In this document: positions 22,088-33,717 of the stretch, piece by piece
How positions within the stretch are numbered: the first letter of the stretch is position 1
Layout: every line of letters starts with the position of its first letter
Assembly: GCA_018873245.2 (NCBI GenBank)
Contig: JAEMBT020000008.1
Coordinates: 12,939,172 to 13,003,171 of the forward strand
Length of the DNA stretch: 64,000 bases
Reading direction: 5' to 3'
Origin: Archegozetes longisetosus
Lineage: Eukaryota; Arthropoda; Arachnida; Sarcoptiformes; Trhypochthoniidae
Notes under the pieces: model-generated
Told to the model about the DNA's origin: nothing
Databases searched by the model: none
The model's input: only the letters and a program-made list of their open reading frames with translations
Position numbers and translations under genes: made by a program

Positions 22088-22780
22088 GAGTCATGGAAAA
22101 ATCTAAAGTACCAACTAAATTTAATCTAGTTCCTTATTCTCTAGTTCGATTTTGATTTCAGAAATATTGTTTGGGAGTAATCATGGAATATATAATTTTT
22201 AAAATTTCAAAAATCCATTCTGGTAAATTTTTTATAACAGATATTTTATAACTTAAAAACAACGAGGTATATTTCAGATTTTTCAGTCTTATTAAGTAAA
22301 GCTTAGGAAATGAGTCGATGTGTATTTCAGAAAATTTTCGAAAAACCACTCATTCGGCCATCATAGTTTATTTAGCATTAATGTAATCAATACAATTCTT
22401 ACTTAATCGCCGTTTGATTTCTTTACTTTTTCTAGAAGCTCTTAATTTTATTAATTTCCCAAACTTTAACTCTTTATATTGGTTAAATTAATGTTTAACA
22501 AACTATCATGACCAAATGAGTAATCTTTCAAAAATTTTCTGAAACACGCATCGACTCATTTTTATGCCTTACTAAATAAAACTGAAAAATCTGAAATATA
22601 TCTTGTAGTTTTTAAGTTATAAAATATCCGTTGTAAAAACTTACCAGGCGAATTCTTGAAATTTTTTAAAAATTATTCCTTTCATGATTAGTCATAAACA
22701 ATATTTCTGAAATCAAAATCGAACTAGAGAATAAGAAACCAGATCAAATTTAGTTGGTACTCTGAATTTTTCCATGACTG
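22088..22780. mobile_element. Tc1-derived foldback MITE
   Basis: A 693-bp hairpin flanked by TA, with ends (G/C)AGTCATGGAAAA. CAGTCATGGAAAA is a typical Tc1-group terminus. The arms are about 270 bp at roughly 85-90 per cent identity by eye, and the loop at about 22375-22510 has no coding content. Confidence 0.8.
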
Positions 22781-23251
22781 TATATTAAAGATTAATACGC
22801 TAATGATTAGGAAGCAAAAATGCCAATTAGCTCAAAAAATGTCAATAGGATCAAAACATGCCTTAACAAAGTTTACTTGAATGTTTTCCTAAGGATTTGC
22901 GATAGGATCCGAATCAACTTAAGAAAAGCAGCAGACGATGGACTCCTTCGTTAACATGTTAAGTCAAATTACATTCAAATACAATGTTATTTCATTTTCT
23001 TTAATTTAAAGCTTCAGTCAAGTGTTTTATAAAAATTTTATGAATTGGTAAACTTAGTCCAGAATTTCATTTTTGACTCGTTACAATAAGTAGCGTTCTT
23101 GTTGGCAATAATGGATTTAGTGTATCGAGAGATATAAAATTGGCCTCACATTAATTAAAGATAGCAAATACTATTACCGGAAAGGCATTAATGATTATTA
23201 TGCCAAATAAAACAAAAGGTGTTTCATTTTTTAAAAATTTTACTTAAGATA

Positions 23252-23745
23252 CACAGTACTGGTCACTAGCGTTTACGCATCTTTAACTTTTGATAGACGA
23301 GTTCTAGAATTTTGTAATTTTGTATACATATTCAAGCATTCAAATGCTGATCATGGACCAAATCTCATGAATGTAGCAACACAAAATTTTTGATTACGTC
23401 ATCTTAATCATAGAAAAGCACAATGAAACTTTGTCAATTTCTTTCCAGCATTGAAAACTTCAAATTTATTCTTATATTATGTGCACAGTATTTGACTTCG
23501 ATACATTGCGATATAAATTCAATCAAAAATCTAATGTTAAGTTGGTTAAACGTATGCCTAAAAGTAAGGGGTTTATAACAGATTTGATCGAATTTGATAA
23601 TAAAACACAGAATTGCGTGATGATACATTCGAAAATTTTGGTCTATGATCAGCATTTGAATACCCGAATATGTATACAAAATTACATAATTGTAGAGCTT
23701 GTTCATCAAAAATTAAAGGGACGTAAACGCTAACGACCAGTACTG
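23252..23745. mobile_element. Tc1/mariner-type MITE with inverted ends
   Basis: CAGTACTGGTC...AGCGTTTACG at the left is matched by CGTAAACGCT.ACGACCAGTACTG at the right, next to TA. The inverted homology runs about 110 bp inwards (shared block ATGCTGATCAT). Two antisense chance ORFs inside lack transposase motifs. Confidence 0.75.
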
Positions 23746-24236
23746 TAAATTAAAATAATAACTTTAGATTGCACTATTAGATGATATCACCATTTGTGAA
23801 AATCAGAGGATTACCTCCAATCAAGATATTCAACGTATCGGTGATTGGATTAGGATTACTATCAAAATTAAAAGTAAAGTATAGTTATGTTAGAACAGAT
23901 TTTACCAATCAATTACTGATAGACAGTTAAAATCGTTTTTCCATTAAAAAACACTGAGTATGAAATATCAGAGTGATAAAAGTTTTTAAAATTTTAACCA
24001 AAATCAAAATTCTATAAATTTAAATGAAAATAAGTCAGTTATGACTAATACATAAGAAATGACTAAAAAGGCATTTTATCACTTGATAATCAGCCATTTG
24101 TAAAAATCTTTTGCAATGAAATAGAAGTTAATTATTAATAGGGAGGAAGTTTTGTTTGGCTTAAGCTAACTAACATTTTAAGTTAAAATTTAATCCCTAA
24201 AACGGTAACTTTTTTCACTGGTACAATTTACCCTGA

Positions 24237-24845
24237 CATAACTGTATGCTAGTTGATAATAAATAGTCCTATAGACTCTACTCTTCAAAGAACACTTTCT
24301 TTCAGTATAAATATTTTCAAAGTTTAAAAATTTTTGAAACTTTGATCAATCGTTTTACACGCAATATCATTATTAAGGAGTTCGAAACACTCGTCATCAT
24401 TCAGTTAATTCATAAAGAGTGGTATTCAAAATTTCAAAAGTCAATAACTCTTGAAGAGTTCATCTGATATGCCTGAGACTTATATTTCTGGAAACTGTGC
24501 AAAAACCTTTCAAATGATGTGCATATCACTGATGTTGGTTAGTGGACCTATTGGAACGGATGATGATATGCACATCATTTGAAAGGCTTTCGCACACAAT
24601 TTCCAGAAATATAAGACTTAGGCATATCAGTTGAACGCTTCAAGAGTTGTGAGCATTTGAAATTGTGAAAACCATTCTTTAAAAATGAATTAACTGTATG
24701 ATGACGAGTGTTTCGAACTCCTTAACGATATTGCATGTAAAACAATTGATCAAAGTTTCAAAACTTTCAAAATATTTGTGTTGAAAGGGTTCTTTAAAAG
24801 ATAGAATCTATCGGACTTTTCATCGTCACCGAGCATACATTTTTA
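24237..24845. mobile_element. foldback MITE with a near-continuous hairpin
   Basis: Arms of about 290 bp (24237-24525 and 24555-24845) face each other across a roughly 30-bp loop. Matched blocks include GGAGTTCGAAACACTCGTCAT, GATATGCACATCATTTGAAA and TTCCAGAAATATAAG, with ends GTATGCT / AGCATAC. Target duplications are not clear and no ORF is present. Confidence 0.75.
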
Positions 24846-25406
24846 CTTAAAATATATACTTCATTTTATATCACTTTAATTAGTCGACTGTGTAGGCTAT
24901 ATATTATCATTGTATTGATACTACGAATAATTTGTTCAAAACTGCAAATCAGATTAAAACCCTATTTTCAGTTTAAAAAAGAACTGAATGATGAAAAAGC
25001 TAAAAAATATTTATTTTTCTTACTATTGAAGCAAAAAGTAATTATCAACTCATAAATATTAATTCAAGCTACAGACACTACATCAACAACTGCGTGTCTC
25101 GTTGAAAGCACGCCTTTTATATCTTATTATTTCTAAGGGGTGACATTAATGTCAAAAGTTCTTAGTTCGTTCATTAGTCGAACGATTAAATTTTCAATAG
25201 TTGAGTAGTGTCAGACTGGCTGGCTCTTGAGTCAGGGTCAGATCACTACACTATAGTTTATTATTGCAATAAATAAGTTAGAATATGATTCACACCTATT
25301 CAGTGCTTATCTTAATGAGTCATAAGCAATCAAATGTCATAATTTAGATATAAGTACAGCTTCTAGCTGAAAATCCTTGTTATACATAAAAGTATATATG
25401 CTAAAA

Positions 25407-25960
25407 GCTTCTATGTCAAAATGTTGCCGACAGAAATTTCGCCTGTAAAAATGTCGCCGGTAAGATTTGTCATCGTACAAAAATGTCGCTATATAAAATT
25501 TTACACAAAAATGGTCTGTTTCAAGATTTGTGATACATACATTCCAAGTAAAATTAACAAGAGTAAAATAACTTTGAAAATATTTTATTAGGACAAGATC
25601 ATTTTTCATTTAATTATAGTAATGAAATAAAATTTACTAATTTGCAGAAAATGACTAATGGAATACATGAATCGGAGTATGATCTGAGCTTTCTTAGCAA
25701 GGAATCTCATTCATAGTAGGCAATGGAGAAACTAGTGATTGAAGCTCTTTAACTATAAACTATTTAAACATTGGTTTGATAAGACTATTCATAAATATGT
25801 CCTTTTTCAATCTTTTGCTAGATTTTTTATCATCAGGATAAAATGATACTGACGACATTTTTTACCGACGACATTTTTGTCAGCGTCATTTTTTACCGGT
25901 GATATTTACGGCGACATTATTGGCAGCGACACTTTTGGGGTGACATTTTGACGTAGAAGC
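25407..25960. mobile_element. foldback element with short CG-containing tandem arms
   Basis: GCTTCTATGTCAAAATGT at the left is inverted as ACATTTTGACGTAGAAGC at the right. Inside both ends run imperfect units of the type AAAATGTCGCCGGTA, inverted between the arms (about 25420-25500 and 25850-25945). The flanks ATGCTAAAA and ATCTTAAAA may be a worn 9-bp target duplication (7 of 9 match). A 60-90 codon ORF on the minus strand is a by-product. Confidence 0.65.
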
Positions 25961-27984
25961 ATCTTAAAAATGTACTTTACTTTTGGCTTTGATAGTACAG
26001 TTGGTCGATAAAAGTCATGCATAGACCCCCGGATTAATCTCTGATGCGTTTGGATAAGAGGGACGAGACAAAAATTGAAACTATAAGTTTATAGCGTCAA
26101 ATTATAGCATTACTCAGTAATTAAAAAACATAAGAGTAATAATGTTATTCGTAGCTGAAGTCAGTTTATTTGATATTCATAAGAAAAACAACTCATATAA
26201 TGAAAGTTACTGATAAGATATATCAAACTATTTCAATCAAAATAGTTCAACAGTCAACTGTGATTCAATTTAAATAATTTTAATGATGAGTTGGACTGCC
26301 CTCTCGAGTTATCACTTTTTTGTAACCGATGTAGCATTGACTCAACTAACTTAATACAAAGATGAGTCAAAGTATATCTTATCAAAGTTCCAAACTAATT
26401 ATCTTGCATTCACTTATTGATTAATATCACTAAACGTAATACAGATCTCAATAAGTTGTTGAGTCCCTAGGTTTATCAACTCTTCTGCATCTTTTTAGTG
26501 ATGACAAATACATAACTTTTATCTGTCGATTGTACATTTACTTTAGTCGATATATACTATTCCATGGATGATTGAGAAAGTCGTGACCCATCCCTTCACG
26601 ATATCAATCAACAAACGCTCAAATTTGGAAATGATATTCAAATATTTCAGACTACAGTTAGAATAACAATCCACTCGATAATCCTCAAAAGTATATTGAC
26701 GAATATAAAATACTATAAGCTGAAAATCATATACAAATTATAAGGATCAATAGAGAAAAGTCGTTTTTATATAAAATTTTCATCGTGAAAATGGTGTAAT
26801 TTAGTCTTAGATATTTAGTTGTAAAGAAATAAATACGCTTATCATTTCAATATAATCGTTGAAGTTTTCTTTCAATTGATTTTGCTTTTTAAATATATGG
26901 TTTGGGGCTGTCGAAAACTGAACTGTCTACATCTAATATTCGTGTTATCTTCTACTAATGTTGCATGTTAAGTTTACAGTAACTCAGGCAACTACGCAAA
27001 CATCATGGCTTCAGTGTTTACAGTTTACATTAACGTACTACACCCATAACTTTAAATTGATTAATTAATTTCGATATATAAACAATTAAGATAAAATAAC
27101 TTCAAGCCTTTATTAATGAACTAAACAACAATCGGAGTAGGTAACTACAATATATTTTTTACTTACTAAATAAGGCTAATCATTCTTTGTGAACTCTAAT
27201 TATTAGATTGAATCTCAATTTTGAAAATTACAGATAGATACAAGATGAAGGCTATTTGTTAGACTATCATTGTTTGTTACTATTTATACTAGAGTTTATT
27301 TACACAATATTATTATTGATTACGCGAGGTTTTCAATAACCATCAGCAACTGTATTACAAACAATTCGTTGTATGAGTGCTATTCCTAATGTTTCATTTG
27401 GAGATAGCATACTACAGAACTCATTTTTATTGAGATTTTTTTATTAAATCTACTTTGTTTCAGCATAAACTAAACTAAAACACAATACAATTTGTGTTAC
27501 ATTGAATTTTATTATTAAATTTTAAATATCAAAATGTCAAAACTTTAGTGGTTCGTACTTTTAGTATAAATATAAGCCTGAGTTCGTAGGTTTGCTAACA
27601 ATGTGTACGCATCCTCCCAGATTTCCATAAGCAAGACACTACACTAAATGAAATGTCATTAGAAATTAGTATTTAATAAAATCTTTAATAATATATCTTC
27701 AATGTAAAGTTAGACTTTACTCATATTATAAAGTGGTTAAAGTGATATTTGAGTAGCAGTTACCAGACCCACCGTCATCAAACCCTCAGACCCTTTCGAA
27801 TCTGCCCTAAATGGTCCTGTGTTCATGCCAAAGTGTCCCGAGTCCACTCTCGATCGTCTAAGGCCTGAAAAAAACTGAAAATTTACTAAATTTCAAGATA
27901 ATTATAAAAGTTCTATAAAGCCTACAATACATATCGTTAAAATAAATGCTAACATTATTTTTTAGCTAGACTTGCACTTTTATC
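25961..27984. other. intergenic; probable 5' region of the 28-kb gene at its right end
   Basis: AT-rich with no domain-bearing ORF. A more GC-balanced patch at about 27760-27860 and an acceptor-like TTATTTTTTAG ending at 27965, 20 bases before the next start codon, suggest a 5' UTR exon and intron for the downstream gene. This is inference only. Confidence 0.4.
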
Positions 27985-28941
27985 ATGGGTTCGAGTCTAA
28001 GAAAAGGTTCCGCAAATAGGAAAGATGAAACCGATAAACGCAAACAGCCAATAAAAGAAGAGAGCGTCCAAGAGGAGAAACTTTTGGATGAGAAAGAAGA
28101 GGAGAAACTTGTGAAAGAAAACGAAGAGGATGAAGAAGTTTCAAGTTACCTTGAAATCGAAGAGGAGACTTATCCTCAAAATAATGAGACTGCAGGGTTC
28201 AGCTTTGGTTCAGACCAGGCAATGGCACCTCGAGCTCTTTTTGGCTCTAGCTCAAAATCCAAGATGAAGAGTAGTTGCATTCGTGTCAAGAGCGGCAACT
28301 TATACGCCAAAGTTGGCAAATTTCAATATCAATTGCCTGACAATGAGGCACTATTGAAAGCAAAGTATTCGTGGCCAATAGCCAAAAAGTCTATTATTGA
28401 TAACAAAAGTGCTGCTAGTATTAGTTGTAAAGTAAATTACAACGAAGCACATAGCGATACTTTTGTCTACGAGTTTGCCCACAAGTTTATGAACACTTTT
28501 GACGAGATAGAACTCGACAAGAGTATGCCGTTGACTATAGAGTTGAATGGAGTTAAGTACTATTTAGATACGAGTTCGGCCATGAATACGTATTCACCGC
28601 GAACGGCAAATGATGACAAATACTTCCAAACATACATAATACACAACAATTTTTCGATCGAAGAGAGCATTAATATACCGGCCAATTCTAGTGTCCAAGC
28701 ACAGGCCTATCAAGAAAAACTCAAAAACTTGATAATCCCGTTCAGCGCTGAAATGGTCATCTTTCGCCAAAAAGGCAATAAAAGATTTTCTGGAGAATCA
28801 ATTAAGAAATATCTTAAGAAGTTAAATCTTACAATAATTAGCGTTGATGATAAATCGATCACAGCACAAGTAAACGGAAAACTAAGGGTGGATTTCGGTT
28901 TGGAAACTCTATATAAGTTAAACTCTTTCAATACTACATAA
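27985..28941 (+). CDS. single-exon protein resembling ETX/MTX2 (aerolysin-like) beta-pore-formers
   Basis: 318 residues. Residues 1-65 are charged, Lys/Glu-rich and probably disordered. From about 80 the protein is beta-rich. Around 145-290 it shows the ordered pattern of the ETX/MTX2 superfamily: a YNEAHSDTFVYEF strand, a Ser/Thr-rich insertion region, SINIPANSSVQAQAY (the family's PP-N-S/T-V strand), LIIPFSAEMVIF, then a KGNKRFSGESI turn and a final V.G.LRVDFG strand. No signal peptide is visible, unlike secreted toxins, so an intracellular or non-classically released protein is possible. Members of this superfamily occur in many animals as defence or unknown-function proteins. The ORF is intact, uses the ATG after a likely intron acceptor, and is followed by AATAAA at 29145-29150. 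Assignment rests on pattern, not a search. Confidence 0.5.
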   Translation: MGSSLRKGSANRKDETDKRKQPIKEESVQEEKLLDEKEEEKLVKENEEDEEVSSYLEIEEETYPQNNETAGFSFGSDQAMAPRALFGSSSKSKMKSSCIRVKSGNLYAKVGKFQYQLPDNEALLKAKYSWPIAKKSIIDNKSAASISCKVNYNEAHSDTFVYEFAHKFMNTFDEIELDKSMPLTIELNGVKYYLDTSSAMNTYSPRTANDDKYFQTYIIHNNFSIEESINIPANSSVQAQAYQEKLKNLIIPFSAEMVIFRQKGNKRFSGESIKKYLKKLNLTIISVDDKSITAQVNGKLRVDFGLETLYKLNSFNTT

Positions 28942-29482
28942 GCTAAAAATTTTATATATTAATATATGTCAGCTAGGTACTCTTCTATGACATTTTAACC
29001 ACGAAGGTATAAGTATGGGAGGTAGGATCATTAATGATATGTCAGAGATTTTTTAACTTAAAAGTGAAATTTTTTCATTATAAAAGAGCACATACTCTAT
29101 CACAATGTGGACATAAAAATTGATTTAGTGTAACTTTCGATCAAAATAAACACTAAATAAATAACAATTTATATATTGAATAGCGAAATAATTATCTTTT
29201 TGATCGTATTAATCAATATAAAGTCACCGAAAAAGTTAAACGTTTGTATAAAGTTTGAAATATATGTAATTTCGAAAGTTTGTATATTACCGTAAATCTA
29301 AAAGTAGACAAAAATTATTTTCTATTATATAAAGTTTCGATGATTTATAAACCATGTTGTAGTAAGAGCTCGAATTTATTTAATTAAAACATGGTTCCCT
29401 CATTGATAAAATATGTTTAAAAGCTCAGACATATCATTAACGGTCTTATCCTTCATGTTATAATTCAAGTTATCTAACAAGA
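28942..29482. other. 3' flank, nothing beyond a poly(A) signal
   Basis: AT-rich sequence. AATAAA at 29145-29150 is a candidate polyadenylation signal for the upstream gene. Confidence 0.5.
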
Positions 29483-29993
29483 GGTTTGGGAACGTTCAGA
29501 GCCCGACTTTGATAAAGATTTCAGTGAATGTTTATTGAAGTATTGTTATCAAGAATATGAAAGAATTTTTGCGAAATCAACACTAGTTCGGTTACTTAAA
29601 TCAATTTGCTTAAACATTGAAGCGCTTATGTTGAAAGCATATGCGATGGTAGTGTGTAAGAACTGAAATAAAAAGTAAATAATCTGTAATTGACTACTGA
29701 AATGGTATTTCCAGCTTAAGAAAGTATTGGTCAGCCTGGGTTTGTGTACTATCTTAAAATATTCAAGGATTAACCATTTGGAATATAAACATTAGACTCA
29801 TGAGCTGAAGAGTACAACAAATTAACTTTAAAGCATTTTCGATAATATTCTATTAGAAACTAAATTTTAAAAATTAATATTTAGTTCCCTGAATTGATTA
29901 TGCAAAAAAGATCTTTCATATTCTTGACAATAATACTTCAAAAAGCATTTACTGAAATTGTTGTCAAAATCAGGTTCTGACCGTTCCTAAACC
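29483..29993. mobile_element. MITE with inverted ends (GGTTTRGGAACG)
   Basis: GGTTTGGGAACGTTCAGAGCC at the left is inverted at the right as GGTTCTGACCGTTCCTAAACC. The homology continues for about 130 bp inwards (TCAAGAATATGAAAGA). The central part, about 29640-29880, is unmatched. No ORF or clear target duplication is seen. Confidence 0.65.
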
Positions 29994-30218
29994 TTGCTTG
30001 CAAATAGCATATATAAAATGTTAAACTATTACAAGTTATTTAGATAATATTTATATTCATTATTTCTATTATGATTACAAAAAATCCTTGTCCTTTATTT
30101 ACTTTATCAGACAACTTTTAAGTTTTTAACTTTTCTTATACATGCGGAACTGAAAAATTGTCACATATTTTCTTTATATTCTGAATATCTTCTGAGTAAA
30201 GTGTTCAATATTTTAAGG

Positions 30219-30706
30219 TTAAGATGTACTTTTAAATAATGCAAAAGAAGTTGTTGAATAAAAGAATTTTGTGTAAAAGCTTTTTTCGATCGATATGATC
30301 TTAAGCCTCATCGGATTAGGTACTCGAAGACGACAAAACACAATCTCTTGTAAGGGTTTTACGTTTTTTATCTTTACGATAACTGTTTTATACGAACTAA
30401 CCAACTTATTTAGACAATCGAATAGCTCATTGCTTTCAAACTTGGCTTCAATTTCAAAGTCTTTCATTAGCATGCTTTTGAAAAGATCCATAGCTACCTA
30501 AAATTTCTTCTTATCGATGGATAAACAATGAAACATGTGCCCATCGAGTTTGATGTGAATTTTGCAAATTTGACTAACTTGTTGAGAGGAAATGACTTGT
30601 TTCAGTTTATTGGATGCTTCGCTTTTTTGAGATCGCGATTCTCTTTGACATAATTTAGTGTTTGCTCTATTACATCAAATACTCGTTGATCTTTGAGGCA
30701 CTAAAA
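30219..30706 (-). other. unrecognised coding-like stretches, possible broken gene
   Basis: On the minus strand an acceptor-like TTTTAG near 30707 is followed by an open stretch reading CLKDQRVFDVIEQTLNYVKE. After a change of frame another open stretch reads FPLNKLVKFAKFTSNSM. Finally a 90-residue ORF (30491-30219) begins MDLFKSMLMKDFEIEAKFES. Amino-acid composition looks coding. The interruptions suggest either several small exons or a relic. No family is recognised. Confidence 0.35.
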
Positions 30707-30789
30707 TATAATAATGCTAATATAATAAAATCGATTTAAATCTACACTTTAAATTTAATATATATCTAGACCAACTTTTTCAAATCAGG

Positions 30790-31474
30790 TACCTGTCTCT
30801 TTTACTACATCACGCACATGGCTGTTCTCACACTGTATACTGTAAGATATAAATTATATGGACTTAAAATATCTTTTAAAAACGCTTCCTTCGACTATGG
30901 AAAGGTTAGTCCTCCCTCGAAGACTAATAGCTCCCACACCATAAGTTTAAGAAAGTGCATAAGGAGCGCTTGGGTGGCCTTTCCATTGATCCAAGATGCG
31001 TATTTGTTGCTAAAAAGCTGGAGACAACTTTCGTCAGATATCCATACGCCACCCCAGTCAATATTTAAATTATCTTAAGAATATTTCACAAGATAAGCCT
31101 TATGTCTAAAGATCAACATAGGCTTCGGGTTCGCGACAACTTTAAGCCATCCTGAGGTCTTTAAGTAGCGGCCAATAGTCCAACGATAGACCTCATGACT
31201 TCCTTTCTTGTGGGCAGTCCTCGCGATACCTTCCCACAACCATCGATTATGTTTTCTGGTCAAACTAGATAGCCGATGCTTGTTGTTCGCATTCAACTTT
31301 TGAAGTCTTTCAGATCCTGGCTTCCTTTAAACCTCTTGACGATTCTTTATCCGAATTTTACCCTAAAACCGTAACCCGGCTAGTCCCAGTCAGCTTCATT
31401 AAGGTGCTGACCTCATCGATCCTTGCATTAGTTAAAAATTCAAGTTTATCCCTAACTTCTTTTTTGTTTGACAT
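30790..31474 (-). mobile_element. Tc1-like transposase remnant
   Basis: From a start at 31474 the minus strand reads MSNKKEVRDKLEFLTNA (first helix-turn-helix), then a stretch with RYLKTSGWLKVVANPKPML (the second domain's RHLK.AG....KPL). It continues as VWISDESCLQLFSN (catalytic WSDES block), LMVWELLVFEGG (the MVWG block) and ENSHVRDVVKET (a worn DNA.PHVA block). The three conserved regions are in order but broken by stops and shifts. Terminal repeats were not found. Confidence 0.75.
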
Positions 31475-32420
31475 GCTCTTGTAAAAGTGCACTTTTTCTC
31501 AGTTACTTGACTGTCTCATTTTTGTTGTCGCTGTAATCAGGGGAATATAAGAATTAAGAACTTAATCAGATTTAGTCAAATTGTCCACGAAGCCAATATG
31601 GATATTAAATTAAAGCTTATATTGAATAAAATAGAAAGCAGAATTTTTCAAAAATACGATGGCTAATAGGTTTGGATTTTTAAATGTATTTTATATTAAG
31701 AATTATTAATTACACTAAGAAAGCTTGTTGTCTCCCATCTCAAACCTCTATTTAAGCAAGTTGGAGCCGTTCTTATTTATAAAAAGAAGAGCATCGGCCT
31801 TCTTTGGACCTGTCAAAAAGGTTTTCCTCTTCTGTTCTAAAGAACTGTCGCAGCCAGTAGATAGTTCTTCAAAAAATTGACGGTTGTCATGCTACCCTGA
31901 AGCCCAGTGTGAACCGCAACTGTCGGCTTAACCAGGATAGAGGCTGTAGCTCATTTGACACCGAAGAAACTCTGTCTAAGTCTCCGGCGCAGCCTTCATT
32001 TGAGAGTAATACCGAGATGCCCTATGATGATGACATAGCCGTTATCAAAAGAAAAATATTTTTGTGGCTTCTATATACATTTTTCGAGACTGATCGAAAT
32101 ATTTTATAGTGTCTATTAATAAGGTTTTTGCTTAATTATTCTTATAAAAGAAGTTCAAATCGTTAGTTTTAATCTTTCTTAGACGTACATCTTAAAAATT
32201 CATATCTCTTCTTAGCCATTGTATTTTTGAAAATCCTATCTTCGATTCCACTGTTTATAGGCATTATTTCAATACAGATGGATGATTAGGCTAGATCCCT
32301 ATATGTTTCTGACTAAGTCATTTCATATGTGGTTTATTAAAGTGCGTCAGTGGGTATTAAAATAAGCGAAATACGTAAATGTGCTGAGTCTCAATTCTTT
32401 GCTCTCAACTTATTTCCATT
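31475..32420. other. intergenic; contains a more GC-balanced, coding-like patch
   Basis: At about 31740-32110 the base composition rises. An ORF (31909-32109) reads NRNCRLNQDRGCSSFDTEET, with SKSPAQPSFESNTEMPYDDD after it, Ser/Asp-rich and not typical of random AT-rich frames. No family is recognised; it could be a 5' exon, a repeat or a relic. The rest shows nothing. Confidence 0.3.
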
Positions 32421-32738
32421 TTATTGAATTTCAGTTTTAGATTCAGTGTTCTGGAAAAATATGTTGGAGTTTTCATCTTTGAATCTTCTGTCAAGTAATT
32501 TATCTATCTTGATTACAGGAACCAAAGACTTAGGTAATACGCCGCAATTATTCTGAAAAGTAAACCATTGATTATCCTCTAAGAAATGATCATCAACTAC
32601 TAGAGGCATTAACATTCCATAAGATATGATGTCCCCGAAGAGTCCTTTGATAACCAATGAAAATAATATCACTATCATCAAGAGAACAACTATTATATAG
32701 GTGAAGGCAAAACTCCTATTACATAGAATAAGTTGCAT
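32421..32738 (-). CDS. small single-pass membrane protein, unknown
   Basis: A 105-residue ORF. A ten-residue N-terminus (MQLILCNRSF) precedes one strong hydrophobic helix (about residues 13-35), then a polar domain with NQWFTFQNNCGVLPKS and a basic/acidic C-terminus. The topology resembles a type II membrane protein such as the anchor of a Golgi enzyme, but no catalytic domain follows and no family is recognised. It may be a partial gene. Confidence 0.4.
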   Translation of the reverse strand: MQLILCNRSFAFTYIIVVLLMIVILFSLVIKGLFGDIISYGMLMPLVVDDHFLEDNQWFTFQNNCGVLPKSLVPVIKIDKLLDRRFKDENSNIFFQNTESKTEIQ

Positions 32739-33717
32739 TTTGATGGAAATCGATGTGAATCTGAACTGCGATTTTCAATAATTGTCGATCAATGAGAAAC
32801 TTATGAACAAATCTCTACAAATAGTTTTCAAATAATTACAAATTGTTGAAGTGAAAATAAATATCAAGATGATTATCAAAACCAATAATATAGACATGTC
32901 CTCCATTTTCAATTTGTTTTGAAAGCTTGAACGAATTTTTATTAAAATGAAAAGTTATGAATTTACTTCTATCAAAGTTTTAATTTCCATAAGATTTAAT
33001 ATGCTTTAATGAGTAGTTAATATTTGATCTTGGCCAAAGTAGAGTATAATATTTATGAATCAACACAATTTAACTTAAATTAATATTGAGCTATACTATG
33101 GCCTAAGAACAAACTTCGAAATTTTGATACGATCACAATTAACACTTCCTTTCTTAAAACTAATTAGACATGTTTTACTGATCAATTTACATTTGAAAAT
33201 AATAATCTGCGACAACGACCAGAGAAGATGTGTTGTCATGGATGTCCTCCATCGGACTGTAATATATCAAGATATCAAGAAAGTTATTTCGTGTTCATTG
33301 TAGTATTCAAAGCAAGTTATAAATCAAATTTGGCAGATTAAAGTAGCAACAGCCTTTTCATCTTTACAATCAATGATTAAAATTTTTCTAACTGTACGTG
33401 TTGATAGTTTCGATCATGATTTCTTAATATATGATTAAATATGAAAATTCAATACTTCCTGTTAAAAACATGTGCAATTTTCTTCTACAAGGATGATTTA
33501 ATGCTAACCAATTCGAATATCTGTTATCAAATTCTAACCTCAGTTAAGTCTACGACTTGATCACAGATGTTTAGTTTATTATAAAATTTTTGACTAAGTT
33601 TTCACCCAACTGGAAATATGTGCAAATCTATATTTTTCTTTACCGCTTGTAAGTAATTTTATCGTTAAAATTGAAATAGTTGATCAAATTTGATTTTAAT
33701 TCAAAGCTTATATCTTA
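32739..33717. other. intergenic between divergent genes
   Basis: AT-rich. The minus-strand small membrane ORF and the plus-strand orphan gene start at opposite ends of it, so it may contain both promoters. No specific element was identified. Confidence 0.4.
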
